Source of the DNA: Microcystis panniformis FACHB-1757
GTDB lineage: Bacteria; Cyanobacteriota; Cyanobacteriia; Cyanobacteriales; Microcystaceae
Reading direction: 5' to 3'
Assembly: GCF_001264245.1 (NCBI RefSeq)
Contig: NZ_CP011339.1
Coordinates: 434,001 to 498,000, forward strand
Length of the DNA: 64,000 bases
Shown here one piece after another: positions 61,442 to 64,000 of this stretch (positions within the stretch are counted from its first letter, which is position 1; the number at the start of each line of letters is the position of its first letter). Position numbers and translations under genes: made by a program. The notes under the pieces are model-generated. The model saw only the letters and a list, made by a program, of their open reading frames with translations. It was not told the origin of the DNA and made no database searches.

Positions 61442-63226
61442 TTATGCAGTTAAAGTGACCGTAGCCTTGGCAGTTTGTCCAGAATCAGAAGTAGCAGTAA
61501 TAGTAATTTTATCCCCATTATTTCCTTGTGCAGGTGCAGTGTAGGTAAATTTGGCATCAGTGGTATTTTTATCAATTTTACCGCTGTCTGGCGGTGAGAT
61601 TGTGATGGTGTAGTTACCAACGGGATTAATGATAAATTCTTGGATTCCATTTAATGCTAAAGTTGCGCTAGAGGGAGCGATCAGAATCGTTGGAGGTAGT
61701 CCCTGTCCAGTGGAACTAGCCTCTACAGTTACTTTTTTCTCCACTTGATTAATTAAATCGGGAATAAGACGTTCGCTAAATCCAGCCACAAAAGCCATTG
61801 TTAAAAGTCCATATAAATAGATGCCATTCCGATTATCTTCAGTGCCACCCCGAATTTCTAAGGGAGAAATATTAGAGTTAAGAATTAGCAGAATAAAGAA
61901 AGCAAAACTTCCCCCTAAAATCGGCTTAGTTAGACCAATTATAAATGGCAAGAGGTCATCGTCATATTTTTGGTTTTTGGGATTATCAAAATCTTGCAAA
62001 CGAGTTAGAAGACTAACTGCTCCCCCTAAAGTGCCTGTCATCAATATCAATATCAAGAGTCTAAAATTTCCGTCTTTGTCTTCAGTATTTTGGTTACTTT
62101 TACCCTCAGTATTGATTGGAGGTAAAGACATAAGCAAATCTTTCACTGGAAGGGAGTTCATAATACCCCAATTCAAAGGGAGAGCTAACACTAATCCAAT
62201 TAAAACTTTTGTAGGTATTTTGAAAGAATGGAACAGATTATCTCTGAATTCGGCTAGACGAGTCCAAAAACCTGTCTGGGTTTTTCTTAATCCCGTTCTG
62301 GCGGCATAGCGTAATTTTTGTGCCAGAATAATATTAGGTTTACCTATTAAAGATTTAATCGCAATTTCTCCAGCATCTACCACCGACTTTACTTGCATGA
62401 TATCACCAGGTTTGGAAATGTTCTTGAGTTCCACCTGTGCCATCCCTAGTATTTTAATTAATTTGGCTAATTCTCCCTGTACTTCCCGGTCTAATTCTTG
62501 AGGGAATCCCGCTACTTGTTCTTGGGTTTTTTCCAGCAAAATATCAATTCTTTTATTTAGTTTGATTCCCTCATCTCTAGCTTTAATTTCATTGATTAAA
62601 TCGTCTAAAGTTTGAAATAAAACACTTTCTTCTTGTACTTGTAGTTGTGCAAAATTATCTTTAAATTCCTTGACTAACTTTTCAAAGGGTTCATCTACTT
62701 CAGGAATTGAACTATATTTGTCTAAGTTTTCCTTCAGTTCAGCAATCAAAGACTCATTTTTCTTTTGTAATTCCACAGTGGTGGAAAATTTAACCAAAGT
62801 ATCTTTAATTTTTGTTTGCCAAGCGATTAGTTCTTGCTTAAGTCCTGGCAAGTTTGCATCGTTAGCATTAGCATCGAATAGAATCGTAATTGTGGCCACT
62901 AAACTATCAGTTTCTTGGCTTAAAGTATCAAGAGGAGTTTCTGAAATTTTGCCCGTAGATAAAAGGTTGATTGTCTCCACAAGCTGATCTGTATGAGCTA
63001 GTATTTGTTTTTCTAATTCTTCTCTGCTAGGTAAAGGGTCTGAAAAAGTTAATTCACCTAGTTTTTGAATAAGTTCATCTCTTAAATTATTAGTCTCTTG
63101 AGTGATTGTTTTGGCTTCTGTTTGGTAACTAGCAAGGGTAGCTGATTTATCCTGACTAAATTTATTTTGGGTTTCCAGAATAAATTGATTAATTTTTTGT
63201 TCGATAGCAGGATTTAGATTAATCAT
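61442..63226 (-). CDS. Large hypothetical protein: coiled coil, membrane helices, Ig-like C-terminus
   Basis: 594 residues, with AGGAG 9 bases before the ATG. Residues 1-300 are mostly charged helices/coiled coil; four membrane helices follow about 330-490 (TKVLIGLVLALPLNWGIMNS, RLLILILMTGTLGGAVSLL, PFIIGLTKPILGGSFAFFIL, LYGLLTMAFVAGFSERLIPD); the last 80 residues have Ig/Big-like strands (PTILIAPSSATLALNG, AKFTYTAPAQ). No family recognised. A membrane-anchored structural or sensing role is possible but unproven. Confidence 0.75.
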   Translation of the reverse strand: MINLNPAIEQKINQFILETQNKFSQDKSATLASYQTEAKTITQETNNLRDELIQKLGELTFSDPLPSREELEKQILAHTDQLVETINLLSTGKISETPLDTLSQETDSLVATITILFDANANDANLPGLKQELIAWQTKIKDTLVKFSTTVELQKKNESLIAELKENLDKYSSIPEVDEPFEKLVKEFKDNFAQLQVQEESVLFQTLDDLINEIKARDEGIKLNKRIDILLEKTQEQVAGFPQELDREVQGELAKLIKILGMAQVELKNISKPGDIMQVKSVVDAGEIAIKSLIGKPNIILAQKLRYAARTGLRKTQTGFWTRLAEFRDNLFHSFKIPTKVLIGLVLALPLNWGIMNSLPVKDLLMSLPPINTEGKSNQNTEDKDGNFRLLILILMTGTLGGAVSLLTRLQDFDNPKNQKYDDDLLPFIIGLTKPILGGSFAFFILLILNSNISPLEIRGGTEDNRNGIYLYGLLTMAFVAGFSERLIPDLINQVEKKVTVEASSTGQGLPPTILIAPSSATLALNGIQEFIINPVGNYTITISPPDSGKIDKNTTDAKFTYTAPAQGNNGDKITITATSDSGQTAKATVTLTA

Positions 63227-63427
63227 GATTGTCTTCTCCTAAAAAAAGGCGAAAATGGGCTAAAATTCGGTTAGCTTCCAGATGCTACAATAGTTATCAT
63301 TGATTTTCTGCAATTATTCATAAATCTTGATAAATTTTTATTTTTTTAACTCAATTCAGTCTGCCGTAGGGACATAACATCGTTATCTCCTCAACATCGT
63401 TATCTCCTCAATGACCGCAGCCGCATC

Positions 63428-63454
63428 TTAGCACTCAGGCCCTAAGAGTGCTAA
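63428..63454. promoter_or_regulatory. CIRCE operator (HrcA binding site)
   Basis: TTAGCACTC, nine bases, GAGTGCTAA: a perfect match to the CIRCE consensus. HrcA binds it to repress heat-shock genes until unfolded protein accumulates. It lies 36 bp upstream of the groEL ATG, the standard position. The rest of the 63227-63490 gap holds only a CATCGTTATCTCCTCAA direct repeat near 63378-63408. Confidence 0.96.
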
Positions 63455-63490
63455 ATTAACTATAAGGAGTCCTATCACAACAGCGATACC

Positions 63491-64000
63491 ATGTCCAAAA
63501 TCATTGCCTTCAAAGATGAATCCCGTCGCGCCCTAGAAAAAGGTGTCAACGCCTTGGCCGATGCGGTAAAAATCACCCTCGGTCCGAAAGGACGCAATGT
63601 CTTGTTAGAAAAGAAATACGGCGCCCCCCAGATCGTTAATGACGGCATCACCGTGGCCAAAGAAATCGAATTGTCCGATCCCCTCGAAAACACCGGGGCG
63701 AGATTAATTCAGGAAGTAGCGTCAAAAACCAAAGATTTAGCGGGCGATGGCACCACTACCGCCACCATCATCGCCCAGGCTTTAATTAAAGAAGGTCTGA
63801 AAAACGTTACCGCCGGGGCCAATCCCGTCGCCTTAAGACGCGGACTAGACAAAACCATCGCCTATCTAGTCGAAGAAATCGCCGCCGTCGCTAAACCGAT
63901 CGCCGGAGATGCGATCGCTCAAGTGGCCACCGTTTCTTCCGGCAACGACGAAGAAGTGGGACAAATGATCGCCACCGCCATGGAAAAAGTCACCACCGAT
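63491..64000 (+). CDS. groL: Chaperonin GroEL, monocistronic copy, cut by window end
   Basis: 170 codons visible of about 540. MSKIIAFKDESRRALEKGVN, the ATP-binding TLGPKGRNVLLEKKYGAPQI, and DGTTTATIIAQALIKEG are canonical. No groES precedes it, so this is probably the second, stand-alone groEL of cyanobacteria (groL2), which is typically heat-inducible and not essential. Controlled by the CIRCE operator upstream. Confidence 0.95.
   Translation, partial: MSKIIAFKDESRRALEKGVNALADAVKITLGPKGRNVLLEKKYGAPQIVNDGITVAKEIELSDPLENTGARLIQEVASKTKDLAGDGTTTATIIAQALIKEGLKNVTAGANPVALRRGLDKTIAYLVEEIAAVAKPIAGDAIAQVATVSSGNDEEVGQMIATAMEKVTTD

Overview
The window comes from a cyanobacterium, most probably Microcystis or a close relative. 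The evidence is a phycobiliprotein lyase, a SigG-type ECF sigma factor with its anti-sigma protein, a fibrillin (PAP) protein, a cobG-cobH-cobI operon, a monocistronic groEL behind a CIRCE operator, frequent HIP1 octamers (GCGATCGC, e.g. 8331 and 10033), and many insertion sequences, MITEs and small dispersed repeats. The genus is an inference from this style; the phylum is well supported.

Layout. 1-2253: tandem array of at least four near-identical coiled-coil PD-(D/E)XK-like genes, differing in the number of an 18-residue coiled-coil repeat. 2254-5192: cobalamin riboswitch and cobG (frameshifted)-cobH-cobI. 5326-8064: a MITE, then a KAP NTPase fused to an FGE/C-type-lectin-fold domain whose last 38 codons look like a diversity-generating-retroelement variable region. 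8400-9474: toxin-antitoxin remnants and an intact DUF433/DUF5615 pair. 9910-13603: dprA, trxA (with a 94-bp 3' tandem duplication), ackA and a ParE/antitoxin pair with a nonsense mutation. 13842-19144: an insertion-sequence graveyard (two IS4-like, one ISAs1, one IS1634-like, all damaged) ending in a 134-bp MITE.

19433-25514: housekeeping genes (anti-sigma, sigG, fibrillin, rseP, nth) with an intact ISAs1 element inserted into a MITE. 25571-28400: an IS605-type element with a live-looking TnpB, a tnpA split by a 95-bp MITE, and a frameshifted rhomboid gene. 28561-35628: flavin reductase, folB, a glycosyltransferase/gmd cluster (surface polysaccharide) and a CpcS/CpeS lyase. 35651-38111: a MerR-regulated operon for a His-rich secreted protein and an outer-membrane barrel. 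38341-52669: mechanosensitive channels, nitroreductase, SpoIIE-type phosphatase, AmpG-like permease, GNAT, LCP protein, two Uma2 proteins, a hydrogenase-type maturation protease, a saccharopine-dehydrogenase-like protein and a degenerate histidine kinase.

53050-61255: SNF2 helicase plus SWIM protein, then a compact ATPase-nuclease gene pair that looks like a defence module and is bracketed by the SWIM gene and a decayed copy of its 3' end, then an unusual channel with a GYGD filter between two RCK units. 61442-64000: a coiled-coil/transmembrane/Ig-like protein of unknown function and CIRCE-controlled groEL, cut by the window end.

The strongest candidates for something new are the ATPase-nuclease module (57251-59103), the KAP-FGE gene with a hypervariable-type tail (5527-8064), the tandem nuclease array (1-2253) and the metal-type operon (35651-38111). 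No tRNA, rRNA or CRISPR array was recognised.
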